Source: Martensiomyces pterosporus (lineage: Eukaryota > Kickxellomycota > Kickxellomycetes > Kickxellales > Kickxellaceae). From it: a stretch of DNA of 64,000 nt. Each line of letters starts with the position of its first letter. Positions within the stretch are counted from its first letter, which is position 1. Position numbers and translations under genes: made by a program. Of this stretch, positions 17,866-27,397 are shown piece after piece. The notes beneath the pieces were generated by a model. It worked only from the letters and a program-made list of their open reading frames with translations, had not been told where the DNA came from and searched no databases. The DNA lies in assembly GCA_025201845.1 (NCBI GenBank), contig MU603947.1, positions 144,125-208,124 on the forward strand, in the 5' to 3' direction.

Positions 17866-19845
17866 TTACAGAGCATCAAAGTTGATCGAGTGCAACGCCC
17901 GCTGCTTCTCTCGCTGATCGGCCCTGCGTTCCAGGCTGCCGAGCGCAAACACAGTGATGGCCAAAAGCCCCATGGACGACAGCAGCGTGGCCAGAATGTA
18001 CGGCGTAGACTGCGACCTGTTCATGTAGAGCTCCAGCCGCCAATCGCCAGTGGTGTTGGACGGGAACACCACCACCTGGGAGTTGGGGATCAGCCCCTCA
18101 AAGGACCTCTCGTGGCGGCCCATCTGGCTCGTTGATCCAACGGAAAAGTCCTCGATGTAGTTGTTCGTTCTCCCGATCCCGATGATCGTATAGGGCGTGT
18201 ACAGCGCGCGGTACGCAGTCTGCGGCACCTGGAGCGACTGCGCCACGTGCTTCTTGCCCGAGTCGCTGACCAGGAGGTACTTGAACGAAGGACCCGGCAG
18301 ATACCCGACGTAGGACCTCACGTGCTTGTCGCTTGGACACACCAGCGCCTTGACAAAGAACGCGTCGGTGAAGAAGTTGTTGTAGATCGCAGCAATGCGC
18401 TTTTCTCCCTTTGCGTCGAGGTAATAGACGAGCATGTCCACTGTGCCCCCATTGTCGATGTCGAAAAACGCCACGTCCTGCGGGCGACCCAGCTTCTCCA
18501 GCACCGCAACGCCGTTGCTTACCGCCGTAAACCAGCGCCAGTCCACCTTAGCCCCGCTGGCCGATGTGCAGTTTGTGCACTTGACCGACTTCAGCAGCCG
18601 CACATGCGTGTCCTTCTTTCCCTGCTTCGTGATGAACGCCATGTCGGGGAACCCGTCCAGATTGAAGTCCGCCAGCCGAATAGCCGGCGGCGCCTGGCCC
18701 TGGAAGTCGTCAATCGAGTCCAGCAAGACCTCCCCCGGCCAGTAATTCGAAATGTCCAGAATCTGGGCATCCGCCAGGGAGAACGAAAAGGCGGGGTCTG
18801 CCTCGCAGATGCGGTCGAACTTGCGGCAGCTCCCCTGCTTGCGCACGCCGACGCACAGGGGCCGCTGCTTGTTGTACATAACGTATATCTGCGGCTTGCC
18901 CAGAATGGGGATGACCATGTCGAGGCTGCCATCAGCATTGATGTCGGCAAAGGACACGGGTCCGGCATTCGAGGGCAGCTTGCCGGTCTGGGAGTACACG
19001 AACCCCGCGGGCGAGTTGGTCCAGATCTGGTACTCCTCGCTGCCCTCGCAGACGATGAACAGGTCTGCGAGGCAGTCGCCGTCCAGATCAACAAATGCGC
19101 TTGAGTGCGGGCTGGCTGGCTTGCACATGGCCGTGCTGTTTGCAAACGAGGGCGAGTCGAACGGCCGCAGCGAAAACAGCGCCTCAGCGTCCCTACGCCT
19201 CTTCGTGCTGCTTGTCTGCGGTGCCTGGCTCGCCTGGGACTGGTGCTCGCCATTGGGCAGGTTGGTCCACACCCACGTGGCTGGCGCCGACGCATTGTCC
19301 CTCTGGTCCCAGGACACGCCCAGCAGGTCCACGCGTGCATCTCCGTTGTAATCGAACGCAAACGGCAGCGCGCCAGTCGACGGCGGCAGCGAGCCTGCCT
19401 TGGCAAACCCCTTTGTGCTGTCGCCCAGGTACAGCTGCATAAACAGCTCGCCCCCTGTGTCCTTCTTCTTCTGCCCCTGCACTATCAAATCCAGGTTGCC
19501 GTCCATGTCAAAGTCGCCCGGTATAACGTTGCTAATGAGAAGGTCGCTGTCCACGGTGATGTCGGCTGATTCGAGGTGTGCGTAGGCTTTGTCCCTGTTC
19601 TGCCATGTCCACAGCTGGACCGTGTGCTGGTCAGGCGTTATCAGGAACAGGTCCGTGTGCTGGTCCTTGTTGAAATCGCCAAAGGCTGCCGGCGTGCCGC
19701 GCGAATTCTCAAGGCCAACTCTGACTTCGTACAGCTGGTCCAATTTGAAGCGGAACTTTTGCGCGGCCAGGCTGTTTGCGCTGCCGGCTAGCGCGAGTGC
19801 AGAGACGAGGAGCCGCAGCCAGGAGGGCCTCTTGGGTGCTGCCAT
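17866..19845 (-). CDS. TIP/ITFG1-like FG-GAP repeat membrane protein
   Basis: The 659-residue single-pass membrane protein matches the T-cell immunomodulatory protein (TIP/ITFG1) family. It has an N-terminal signal peptide (about 1-28, LLVSALALAGSANSLAA), a luminal or extracellular beta-propeller built from FG-GAP repeats, and a C-terminal transmembrane helix (about 612-635, ILATLLSSMGLLAITVFALG) with a short basic cytosolic tail. Seven repeats carry calcium-loop-like motifs: DFNKDQHTD, DFDMDGNLD, DYNGDARVD, DLDGDCLAD, DINADGSLD, DFNLDGFPD and DIDNGGTVD. Length is close to the human protein (612). It runs from the ATG at 19845 without introns and is divergent from the F-box-like gene. The role in fungi is not known to me. 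Confidence 0.85.
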   Translation of the reverse strand: MAAPKRPSWLRLLVSALALAGSANSLAAQKFRFKLDQLYEVRVGLENSRGTPAAFGDFNKDQHTDLFLITPDQHTVQLWTWQNRDKAYAHLESADITVDSDLLISNVIPGDFDMDGNLDLIVQGQKKKDTGGELFMQLYLGDSTKGFAKAGSLPPSTGALPFAFDYNGDARVDLLGVSWDQRDNASAPATWVWTNLPNGEHQSQASQAPQTSSTKRRRDAEALFSLRPFDSPSFANSTAMCKPASPHSSAFVDLDGDCLADLFIVCEGSEEYQIWTNSPAGFVYSQTGKLPSNAGPVSFADINADGSLDMVIPILGKPQIYVMYNKQRPLCVGVRKQGSCRKFDRICEADPAFSFSLADAQILDISNYWPGEVLLDSIDDFQGQAPPAIRLADFNLDGFPDMAFITKQGKKDTHVRLLKSVKCTNCTSASGAKVDWRWFTAVSNGVAVLEKLGRPQDVAFFDIDNGGTVDMLVYYLDAKGEKRIAAIYNNFFTDAFFVKALVCPSDKHVRSYVGYLPGPSFKYLLVSDSGKKHVAQSLQVPQTAYRALYTPYTIIGIGRTNNYIEDFSVGSTSQMGRHERSFEGLIPNSQVVVFPSNTTGDWRLELYMNRSQSTPYILATLLSSMGLLAITVFALGSLERRADQREKQRALHSINFDAL

Positions 19846-20503
19846 TTTATGTGAGCTGTTCTATGGATGACGTCTGGAGTGTATAAATTAATTTGTATGT
19901 GAAAGCGCGGCGGGAAAGAGGGGGAAGGCGAATGCCGGCAGCGCTTTGCGGCAACACGCCGAACCAAGCGCGCATGCTCCTTCGACTGCTGGAGCCCTAT
20001 TTGCTGGCCTTTAGTTTATAGTGTACCCCTGTTTTTCTTGGCAGGCTTTTCCACACCACGCCAAAGAGAACCATGCATGAAAGGCCCGCGTGTCCGGCGG
20101 AGAAACAGCCGACCTCTGCCGCTGGCGGTTTCAACGCCCGACACTTTGCCGAGGCAGCGCTTTGCGCCGCTGTAAGGATACCACCGCTGCCGTGGATAGT
20201 GGCTGGCGACGGTGGCGGCGGTCGGACAAGCCAATGCTTGTGCGATGGCATCTAGCATAGCGGCCCCCCTCCTCTGTGTCACGCTTTGTTCAATGCGCCC
20301 GGGAGTCGGGCGAGAGCACGCGGCGGCTGTGCTTGGTGCTCCAGAACGACACCTCCTCCAAGCCCACTCCTCCCTCGGTGTCTTTCTAGCTACCACTTCT
20401 GCCTTGATTGTTTCCTCATTTGTACTTTACCAGCATTATGTCCAATATCCAGGCAAGCCTAGCCCCAACCCACGACTAACGGCCTCATTGTTTAGTGTTC
20501 ACG
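19846..20503. promoter_or_regulatory. Divergent intergenic region
   Basis: These 658 bp lie between two divergent starts. Just before the plus-strand gene, CAG/GCAAGC near 20452, GACTAAC near 20474 and TTTAG at 20491-20495 could mark a small 5' UTR intron with a GC donor. No gene seen. Confidence 0.35.
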
Positions 20504-22240
20504 ATGTCTCACACGTTCTCAAGGCTCCCCTCGCGTCTCCTCACACACATATTCGAGTCCCTGTACTGGGAATTCGTGCACGACAGCAACCTCCACGTCT
20601 ACGCCAGCCTGCCCATCGGCCAACTCCACCTACTCCCCTGCCTCCATGTCTGCCGCTCATGGCGCAAGCGGGCTGCCAAGCTCTTCTACAAAGCAGCCGT
20701 TGTCGTGGTTGGCAGCGGCAGAAAATCGCCCTCAGCCATGCCTGCCGTTCTGTCTCAAAACTCCGGCCGCAGCTGCCACTTGCGGACCAACGTCGAGCTG
20801 CTGCTCGAGAGCGGGCATGCAGCCAAGGCCAAGTACATGGTTCTGTTCTCCATCGACCACATCCTGCCGGCTGACGTGGCAATCGAGCTGGAGATCAGCC
20901 AGTTCTCCACATACGAGTGGCCCGGCATAACCAACGTCTACTTCCACCATCCACAGAGCCTGAAGGGCGGCGCATCGAGCCAGTGGGAGCAGGACGACGC
21001 CATTGCCACGACTAACCAGTACCTGATCAACAGCCTGCCCAGCCTGAACCACATTTGTGCATTGTCGAACATGCGCGACAGCTTCGGCCTCTACTCGCTT
21101 GACGATCTGATCAATGCCAAGCTGCCACAGCTGAGGGAGCTGGTGGCGCTGTCGAGGGCGTCGCTGAAACTGGGCGCTGACGTCTTCCCGCAGTTCCTCA
21201 CACGGCTGAATGTGTACGGGTCACGGGGCACCGACGCCATCCGCATTCCGCGCACGTTCGCCGCCTCCCTGGTGCACCTTGAGATAGGACCCATCACACC
21301 GGACAACATCTGGGGCCCGTTCATGGGCAAAGACGAGCACGCATCGGCGGACTTCACCAACCTGCGGTTCCTCAGACTTGGGTTCAGCGGCCAGCACCTG
21401 TTGGGGGGTGCCAATGGCAGCAAGGAGGCCAAGAGGACGAGCAAGCACTACGCCAGCCCCGGGCCCGACAACGCAGTCACGCACGGAGCCTACCCGCTGT
21501 TCCCCAGGCTGGAGTCGCTGAAGCTGGAGGCGTACCCGTACAACATTGTGCAGTTTTTGGAGAACTTCCCCAGATCGCAGATCAGGCACCTGGAGCTCAA
21601 GCAGTGCCCGACCGAGTTCTACGACCTCTCCCTGGCCCCCTTTGCCAGTCTCTCCTCGGCGTCCATCGATATCCCAGCCACGCTGAGCGCCAGCAACCAG
21701 GACATGGTCGAGGAATGGGTGTCCCACCAGCTGGCCAAGTGCAGTCTGCCTGACTTCAAAACGCTCACGCTGAGCATGCGCCCGGGGCTCCACATCTCGC
21801 TGCCCGGCCATATCTCGCTAACCAACTTGCGCAGCGTGTCGCTGAGCATTGGTGTGCAGCAGCAGGACGTCGGCCGGCTGCTGCGACACCTGCCGCACCT
21901 GCGGTTTCTCGAGCTGACGGTCACTGAGGCGAAGGGCAGGACAAGGGACTACCTGAGCCGCAAGTCGCAAAAGTCAAAGTACTTGAAGTACAAGGTTTTG
22001 AGCAAGAGCCTGGAGCGACTGACGGTTTACCTTTACGAGCTGACAAGGGGCAGGCAGAGGCGGACGTTATCGAAGACAGCGTGGATCTTGGCACGTGTGC
22101 CAACTATTCTGCAGTTCAGGACACAAAGGGAGTACGTGCAGGTGATGAGGGAGTGCGTGGACAAGGTTCTGGGAAACAAAATGGCGCCCGCCAATGTCGA
22201 CCACCTGCGCGTGCTGCAGTACCAGGTGGTGCTCGAGTGA
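20504..22240 (+). CDS. F-box-like / leucine-rich-repeat protein, unknown target
   Basis: A 578-residue protein beginning MSHTFSRLPSRLLTHIFESL, which has the LPxxLLxxIF pattern of an F-box, followed by a CRSWRKRA segment typical of the end of F-box helices. The rest consists of irregular Leu-rich repeats (PQLRELVALSR, LRFLRLGFSG, LESLKLEAYPYN, IRHLELKQCP, LRSVSLSIG, LRFLELTV), likely forming a substrate-recognition solenoid. Such proteins act as SCF ubiquitin-ligase receptors, but the F-box is weak and the substrate cannot be guessed. The ATG at 20504 is used; in-frame sequence just upstream begins with GTG and ends at the putative UTR splice acceptor. Intronless. AATAAA follows 49 nt after the stop. 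Confidence 0.6.
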   Translation: MSHTFSRLPSRLLTHIFESLYWEFVHDSNLHVYASLPIGQLHLLPCLHVCRSWRKRAAKLFYKAAVVVVGSGRKSPSAMPAVLSQNSGRSCHLRTNVELLLESGHAAKAKYMVLFSIDHILPADVAIELEISQFSTYEWPGITNVYFHHPQSLKGGASSQWEQDDAIATTNQYLINSLPSLNHICALSNMRDSFGLYSLDDLINAKLPQLRELVALSRASLKLGADVFPQFLTRLNVYGSRGTDAIRIPRTFAASLVHLEIGPITPDNIWGPFMGKDEHASADFTNLRFLRLGFSGQHLLGGANGSKEAKRTSKHYASPGPDNAVTHGAYPLFPRLESLKLEAYPYNIVQFLENFPRSQIRHLELKQCPTEFYDLSLAPFASLSSASIDIPATLSASNQDMVEEWVSHQLAKCSLPDFKTLTLSMRPGLHISLPGHISLTNLRSVSLSIGVQQQDVGRLLRHLPHLRFLELTVTEAKGRTRDYLSRKSQKSKYLKYKVLSKSLERLTVYLYELTRGRQRRTLSKTAWILARVPTILQFRTQREYVQVMRECVDKVLGNKMAPANVDHLRVLQYQVVLE

Positions 22241-22910
22241 AGAGAAACTCCACTTCGACGGGGTCAGTGGGAGAGAAGCCTATGCACGAATAAAGGGCGT
22301 CCGGATATGGCAATCCCCTCGGCCCCTTGTTTCCCAAGCGTGGACGGCTTACCTGCGAGGACGCGATATCTCGTTTGCATCCTTCCATTTTTTGACCTGC
22401 TGATCGTCCGTGCTCCCCTTAGGCAAAAATGGCAAAAGGCTATTGTTGCTGGCAGGTGCGTGCGATTTAATGGGGAGCTCGCTGCTCGGAGGGACTGAGG
22501 GCACGGAGTTTGGAGTGGGGGAGGCCTGGCCATGCGAAGCCTGTACTTGCATTGCTTGCGTTCGAATGCCGTTACCGCTGTGCCTGTTTTTGAGCGCGCG
22601 ATCCTCGCTCTTCCGTCATTCGCCCCTATGCCTAAAATGGCCTGACGCCTGCTGCGTTTGGTGCTGAGTAGCATGCAGTCTTATTACAGTAGCTCTGCTC
22701 ATAAATACGCTCCGTCCTGGCCGCTCCAGATGCATCCCAGTCTTTTTTTTTTCTCTCAACACACCCCCACTTGCGTTACCAGAGAATTTCTATTCCTATT
22801 GTACAAGCTACAGCTGTTTGAACGCACGCAGCGCCGCATAATAACCGCTACTGCCTACGAATCACCAGATACTCTTTCCATTCAAGGCAGCTCTCTCTCT
22901 CCAAGCTACA
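22241..22910. other. Intergenic, P450 promoter side
   Basis: These 670 bp hold no supported gene. The P450 leader is pyrimidine-rich with an ATAAATA element near 22700 and CT repeats immediately before the ATG. Confidence 0.4.
22289..22294 (+). terminator. Polyadenylation signal of the F-box-like gene
   Basis: AATAAA 49 nt after the stop codon at 22240. Assigned by motif and position. Confidence 0.4.
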
Positions 22911-24935
22911 ATGGCAATTGCTACCGTCGAGGGCCTTGTAGCCACATCGCTCATCGCCCCAGCGCTGACATTGGCTGCCATAGCACTGGTGACAAGAGCC
23001 CTGTATCGCTCGTTCTTCTCGCCGATATCCAAGATCCCCGGCCCCTTCCTCAACTCCATGACAAACATTCCGCTCATGTACCATGTCATCACGGGCCAAT
23101 ACCACATGTACGTGCGCTCCCTTCATGCCAAGTACGGCGAGGTTGTGCGCATCGGGCACGACCAAGTGTCGCTTTCCAACACCGCCGACACGCGCCTGGT
23201 TCTGGCCACCCATGCATTCCGCAAGGCCCCCACGTATACCAAGGCCGTGGTGTTTGCGCCATCGACCTTTTCGACGACCGACCCCGAGCTGAACAAGGTG
23301 CGCCGCCGCCAGCTGGGCAACGGATTTGCCATGCACACAATCAAGGCCCTCGAGGACCTCGTTCTCGAGCATGGCGTCATCTCGCTGAGCAAGTCGTGGG
23401 ATGTGCAGCTGGAGGAGACCAAGCAGGACGGCGGCAGCAGCACTCTGGTGAATTACTTTTACGGGTTCCATGGTGTGGGCTTTGATGTCATCGGGTCCCT
23501 GGGCTTTGGCCAGAGCTTCAATGTCATTCCAGAGGGCAACATGGAGATTGCAGACCATGTGCAAAAGCTCCTGAAGCTTCTGTCTATCCGCGGACTCTTT
23601 CCGTTCTTCAAGCGCATCCAGTGGGTGGCCCCGCAGCTGTCGCACTCGCATGACTACGTTACCGACTTTGTGAACGATGCCATCGCACGCCGCAGAAAAA
23701 TGATTGAGGAGACGGGAAAGCCGCCAAGGGTGGACATCCTGCAAAAGTTCATCGACGCCCATGACCCCGTCACCAACGAGAAATTGGACGAGGCCTCCCT
23801 CACCTCCGAAATCATCCTGCTTCTGGTTGCCGGCACAGACACCACGAGCAACACGCTGTCATGGACGGTCATGTACCTCATGCACTACCCCGAGGTGTAC
23901 AACCNNNNNNNNNNTTACGGGTTCCATGGTGTGGGCTTTGATGTCATCGGGTCCCTGGGCTTTGGCCAGAGCTTCAATGTCATTCCAGAGGGCAACATGG
24001 AGATTGCAGACCATGTGCAAAAGCTCCTGAAGCTTCTGTCTATCCGCGGACTCTTTCCGTTCTTCAAGCGCATCCAGTGGGTGGCCCCGCAGCTGTCGCA
24101 CTCGCATGACTACGTTACCGACTTTGTGAACGATGCCATCGCACGCCGCAGAAAAATGATTGAGGAGACGGGAAAGCCGCCAAGGGTGGACATCCTGCAA
24201 AAGTTCATCGACGCCCATGACCCCGTCACCAACGAGAAATTGGACGAGGCCTCGCTCACCTCCGAAATCATCCTGCTTCTGGTTGCCGGCACAGACACCA
24301 CGAGCAACACGCTGTCATGGACGGTCATGTACCTCATGCACTACCCCGAGGTGTACAACCGGCTGCGCCGGGAGATCAGGTCAAAGTTCCCCGACCTCAG
24401 CGTGCCCATTCGCTACGCGGACGCCAAGAACGAGGTTCCCTACCTGACTGCCGTGATCTACGAGTCCATGCGCATGAACCCCTCGGTGTCAGGCCGTCTC
24501 CCCCGCACTGTCCCCACAGAGGGCATCACGCTCCAGGGCTACCATATCCCGAGCTCCGTCCAGCTGTGCATGTCGTTCGCTGCCTGCCATCGCAACGAAA
24601 AGACATGGCCACATCCCAACAAGTTTGACCCCGAGAGGTTCATGGGACCCGACAGCGAGGAGCGGCAGAGGGATGTGATGGTGTTTAGCTCGGGCGTCAG
24701 GGTGTGCGTGGGCCGCAATTTGGCATGGGTCGAGCTGTACACCACGCTGGCCAACCTCATTCGGAAGTACGACTTCGAATTGCCAGGGGATGCGCCGTAT
24801 GGCCCGCATGTCGTGCACACGGAGAAAGAATTTGAGAGCACGCCTGTGGATGTTCCTGGCGCGGCATTCACTACCTGCGGGCCGAAGACCCCAAAGTTGG
24901 ATTGCTGGATCCGGATTTCACACGCCCAGCAGTAA
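22911..24935 (+). CDS. Cytochrome P450 monooxygenase, model disrupted by assembly gap
   Basis: Membrane-anchored P450: N-terminal hydrophobic anchor (about residues 10-35), the KIPGP hinge, I-helix oxygen-binding AGTDTTS, ExxR (YESMR), PERF (FDPERF) and heme loop FSSGVRVCVGR with cysteine codon 24705-24707. As written the frame is 674 codons, but it contains ten N (23905-23914) and a 446-bp segment present on both sides (23459-23904 and 23915-24360). The I-helix therefore appears twice. Removing one copy plus the N run (456 bp) gives about 522 residues, the usual length of a fungal P450. Substrate and CYP family cannot be assigned. The pattern is that of two overlapping contig ends placed side by side. 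Confidence 0.9.
   Translation: MAIATVEGLVATSLIAPALTLAAIALVTRALYRSFFSPISKIPGPFLNSMTNIPLMYHVITGQYHMYVRSLHAKYGEVVRIGHDQVSLSNTADTRLVLATHAFRKAPTYTKAVVFAPSTFSTTDPELNKVRRRQLGNGFAMHTIKALEDLVLEHGVISLSKSWDVQLEETKQDGGSSTLVNYFYGFHGVGFDVIGSLGFGQSFNVIPEGNMEIADHVQKLLKLLSIRGLFPFFKRIQWVAPQLSHSHDYVTDFVNDAIARRRKMIEETGKPPRVDILQKFIDAHDPVTNEKLDEASLTSEIILLLVAGTDTTSNTLSWTVMYLMHYPEVYNXXXXYGFHGVGFDVIGSLGFGQSFNVIPEGNMEIADHVQKLLKLLSIRGLFPFFKRIQWVAPQLSHSHDYVTDFVNDAIARRRKMIEETGKPPRVDILQKFIDAHDPVTNEKLDEASLTSEIILLLVAGTDTTSNTLSWTVMYLMHYPEVYNRLRREIRSKFPDLSVPIRYADAKNEVPYLTAVIYESMRMNPSVSGRLPRTVPTEGITLQGYHIPSSVQLCMSFAACHRNEKTWPHPNKFDPERFMGPDSEERQRDVMVFSSGVRVCVGRNLAWVELYTTLANLIRKYDFELPGDAPYGPHVVHTEKEFESTPVDVPGAAFTTCGPKTPKLDCWIRISHAQQ
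23459..23904 (+). repeat. Gap-flanking duplicate, copy 1
   Basis: 446 bp nearly identical to 23915-24360 and ending exactly at the N run. The one difference I found is C at 23798 versus G at 24254, a synonymous change (both Ser). Confidence 0.95.
23905..23914. other. Assembly gap (10 N)
   Basis: Ten N bases inside the P450 coding region. The size looks like an arbitrary placeholder, and it happens to preserve the reading frame together with the duplicated block. Confidence 0.99.
23915..24360 (+). repeat. Gap-flanking duplicate, copy 2
   Basis: Second copy of the 446-bp P450 segment, starting right after the N run and continuing into the unique 3' part of the gene. Confidence 0.95.
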
Positions 24936-25535
24936 CATGTCTCGCTCTATGTTTTTGCGGTGTGCTGTATGCCTCCCCGCTCCCAGCAATTCAATCTCAC
25001 TCCACATGCATGGCATATGTGTATGAAATGAAGACACGGACATGAGGGGCGATGCACATGTGTCTCATTTCCTGTGGTAATTTGAATACCCGTTGTTGAT
25101 GCAGCGAATGTGACGGCCACATGCTCCATTGAAAACCCAGGCACATGTCCGTCCCTTTTGTTCTCAAGAGAGCAACACTGTAGAATCTGCAGCGGCAAAT
25201 CCCGCCAGGCACTGCCAAAGGAGCGACGACTAGGCGCCCATGCCTTCTGCCGGGTCCGGCTGGCCGGAGGCGAAGTTGGCGTCGCTGCTCCGTGGTTGCC
25301 CGCTGGTTCAAGCGCCCGTGTCACCACCTGAAGATAAACGAACCACGCTCAGTCCATCCGCCCCCTCGCTTGCCATTTTTGTCTGTTCACGTGCGCCTGC
25401 ATTCAGAGGAGGGTTTTGTCTGCATTGGAGCTGCTGCAAACGAGCGTGTTGCCACAGCTCCCTCTTCCCTCTCCGTTCCCGTTTCCAATTCTTTTTTTTT
25501 TCTGCAAGCACTAACCATCTGCACAAGCCTAGACA
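24936..25535. other. Intergenic
   Basis: 600 bp without a supported gene. The 100 bp before the SDR start are strongly pyrimidine-rich, including a T9 run, typical of a fungal promoter/leader. Confidence 0.45.
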
Positions 25536-26414
25536 ATGAGCCTCAAGGACACAGTAGTCTTCATCACCGGTGGCTCCCGCGGCATTGGCGAGGCCATTGC
25601 TGTCCGCCTGGCCAAGGAGGGAGCCAGCATCGCCATTGCTGCCAAGACTGCCGACCTGAACCCCAAGCTCCCAGGCACCATCTACACTGCAGCCAAGGCC
25701 ATCGAAGAGGCCGGCGGCAAGGCTCTCCCTGTGCAGTGCGACATCCGCGACGAGGAGCAGGTGAAAAAGGCAATTGAGAAGACGGTTGCCACCTTCGGCC
25801 ACCTGGATGTTGTCATCAACAACGCCTCGGCGATCTTCCTCGAGAGCACGGAGAGCACCCCTGCTAAGCGCTATGACCTGATGCACACCATCAACGGGCG
25901 CGGCACCTGGCTGGTGACCAAGCTTGCGCTCCCCTACCTGCGCCAGTCCAAGAACCCCCACGTGCTGACGCTTAGCCCGCCTTTGGACTTGAGCCAGAAG
26001 TGGTTTGATTCGAACCCGGCCTACACGGTGGCCAAGTACAACATGTCGCTCTACGTGCTGGGTCATTCGGGCGAGTTTGCCAAGTACGGCATCCCCGTGA
26101 ACGGGCTGTGGCCGTACACGGTTATTGAGACGGCGGCACTCAACATGATCTCCGCATCCAAGGGCAAGCCTAACCTGCGCACTCCCGAGATCATGGCCGA
26201 TGCAGCACTGGAAATCCTGAAGAAGCCCGCGTCGTTCACTGGAAACCTGTGCATTGACGAGATTGTCCTGCGGGAGGCTGGCGTCACCGATTTCTCCAAG
26301 TACGCACTGACAAAGGGGATGAAGGACGAGGAGCTGAAGCTCGACATCTTCATTGGCGAGGAAGACCATGGCCGCGTAGCCATGCTGCGTAAGCTGCACA
26401 AGCCAAAGCTCTAA
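25536..26414 (+). CDS. HSDL2-like short-chain dehydrogenase, putative peroxisomal
   Basis: A 292-residue SDR resembling the N-terminal domain of hydroxysteroid dehydrogenase-like protein 2. It has the cofactor loop TGGSRGIGEA, the NNAS motif, the HSDL2-type TLSPPLDL stretch and the active site YTVAK, followed by LWPYTVIETAALNM, which closely follows the animal protein pattern. It lacks the C-terminal SCP2 domain of animal HSDL2, as single-domain members do. The C-terminus is -KPKL. PKL fits a variant type-1 peroxisomal targeting signal and is shared with Fox2 in this window, so a role in peroxisomal lipid metabolism is likely. The true substrate is unknown. Intronless; ATG at 25536; AATAAA 54 nt after the stop. 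Confidence 0.88.
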   Translation: MSLKDTVVFITGGSRGIGEAIAVRLAKEGASIAIAAKTADLNPKLPGTIYTAAKAIEEAGGKALPVQCDIRDEEQVKKAIEKTVATFGHLDVVINNASAIFLESTESTPAKRYDLMHTINGRGTWLVTKLALPYLRQSKNPHVLTLSPPLDLSQKWFDSNPAYTVAKYNMSLYVLGHSGEFAKYGIPVNGLWPYTVIETAALNMISASKGKPNLRTPEIMADAALEILKKPASFTGNLCIDEIVLREAGVTDFSKYALTKGMKDEELKLDIFIGEEDHGRVAMLRKLHKPKL

Positions 26415-26467
26415 TCGGTGGCTGCACCGTGTCCCTCCTCTTCTTTTTTATAGATATGGCCCATATA

Positions 26468-26473
26468 AATAAA
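26468..26473 (+). terminator. Polyadenylation signal of the HSDL2-like gene
   Basis: AATAAA 54 nt past the stop codon at 26414, in AT-rich sequence. Confidence 0.45.
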
Positions 26474-27182
26474 CAAGTGCATGCTCTACAGATTGGGGCC
26501 TTTAGGTCTGCTGAAAGACATAAGAGGCATTGCGTGCCTTTGTGGCGACGCAGGCAATTGACACCAGGAATGCAGCACTGCATCCTGCCTCTCTCATTTC
26601 GCCAAAAGCGCTGTTTTCTTTGTACAAAGACGGGCGTGGGGCTGGAACCCAAGTCTACTCGACCGCTGGCAAAGGAAAGGCGTCCTGAAAGGAGAAAGAG
26701 GCCCAGGCGGTCTGCAAATAGCGGTACGACTCATGCATGCGTCTGGCACCGAGGCCATAGCAGCCCTTGTCCACAATCAGCAAGCCATCCCTTGCTGTCC
26801 CTCCGAACGCTCCCATGCATGGCGAGGCTTTCGGTGTGCCAACGTGCATCAACGAATCTGCTATGAGTAGACATGCAATGGCGAGTATGCGAGGACGCAA
26901 AAACACAACTGGCCAAAAATCCACGCGCCTCGCAAAGTCTGGGTTCAGCACCACGCCCCTCCAGCTGTATATGCTGCCTTTGCCTCGTCTCCCCTTTGCC
27001 CCACCTCCCTTTTGCCTCTTTGGTGGCCATTCGAACAGACTTGCGGCATGCACAGCGAAAGAGGCAGTGGCAAGATGGCTTGTGGGTGGTCTTTGTCTGG
27101 AGTTTGAGGGTGCCGCCCGGTCCAAGGAATGTATTTTGTGAACTGGGCGCTGCGTGAAAGAGCATAGCATTCCCACCCTTGC

Positions 27183-27190
27183 TATATAAT
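27183..27190 (+). promoter_or_regulatory. TATA box upstream of the 7TM receptor gene
   Basis: TATATAAT about 210 bp upstream of the ATG at 27398, followed by a long C/T-rich leader. Confidence 0.45.
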
Positions 27191-27397
27191 AAATGCACTA
27201 GTCCTCGGTCCTTTCTCTCGCCACTATACACTGTCTGCCTTCGACCTCCAGCATACCCTACATCTCATTATACCCGTACACCCCTTCTCTCTCACTACAT
27301 TTCCTTTCATTCCATCTCATTCCATATATTGTCATACTCCATATAGCCCTCGCTGCATCTTTGACGAAACATACATAATTAATACTGTTTGGTGGCA

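Larger units (their letters stand above)
26415..27397. other. Intergenic, receptor promoter
   Basis: About 980 bp with no convincing gene; open frames on both strands lack family features. The last 200 bp before the receptor start are TATA-containing and C/T-rich. Confidence 0.4.

Noticed and set aside
26655..27231. Overlapping minus-strand frames between the HSDL2-like and receptor genes
   Set aside because: No recognisable motif, codon pattern or consistent start; likely chance.
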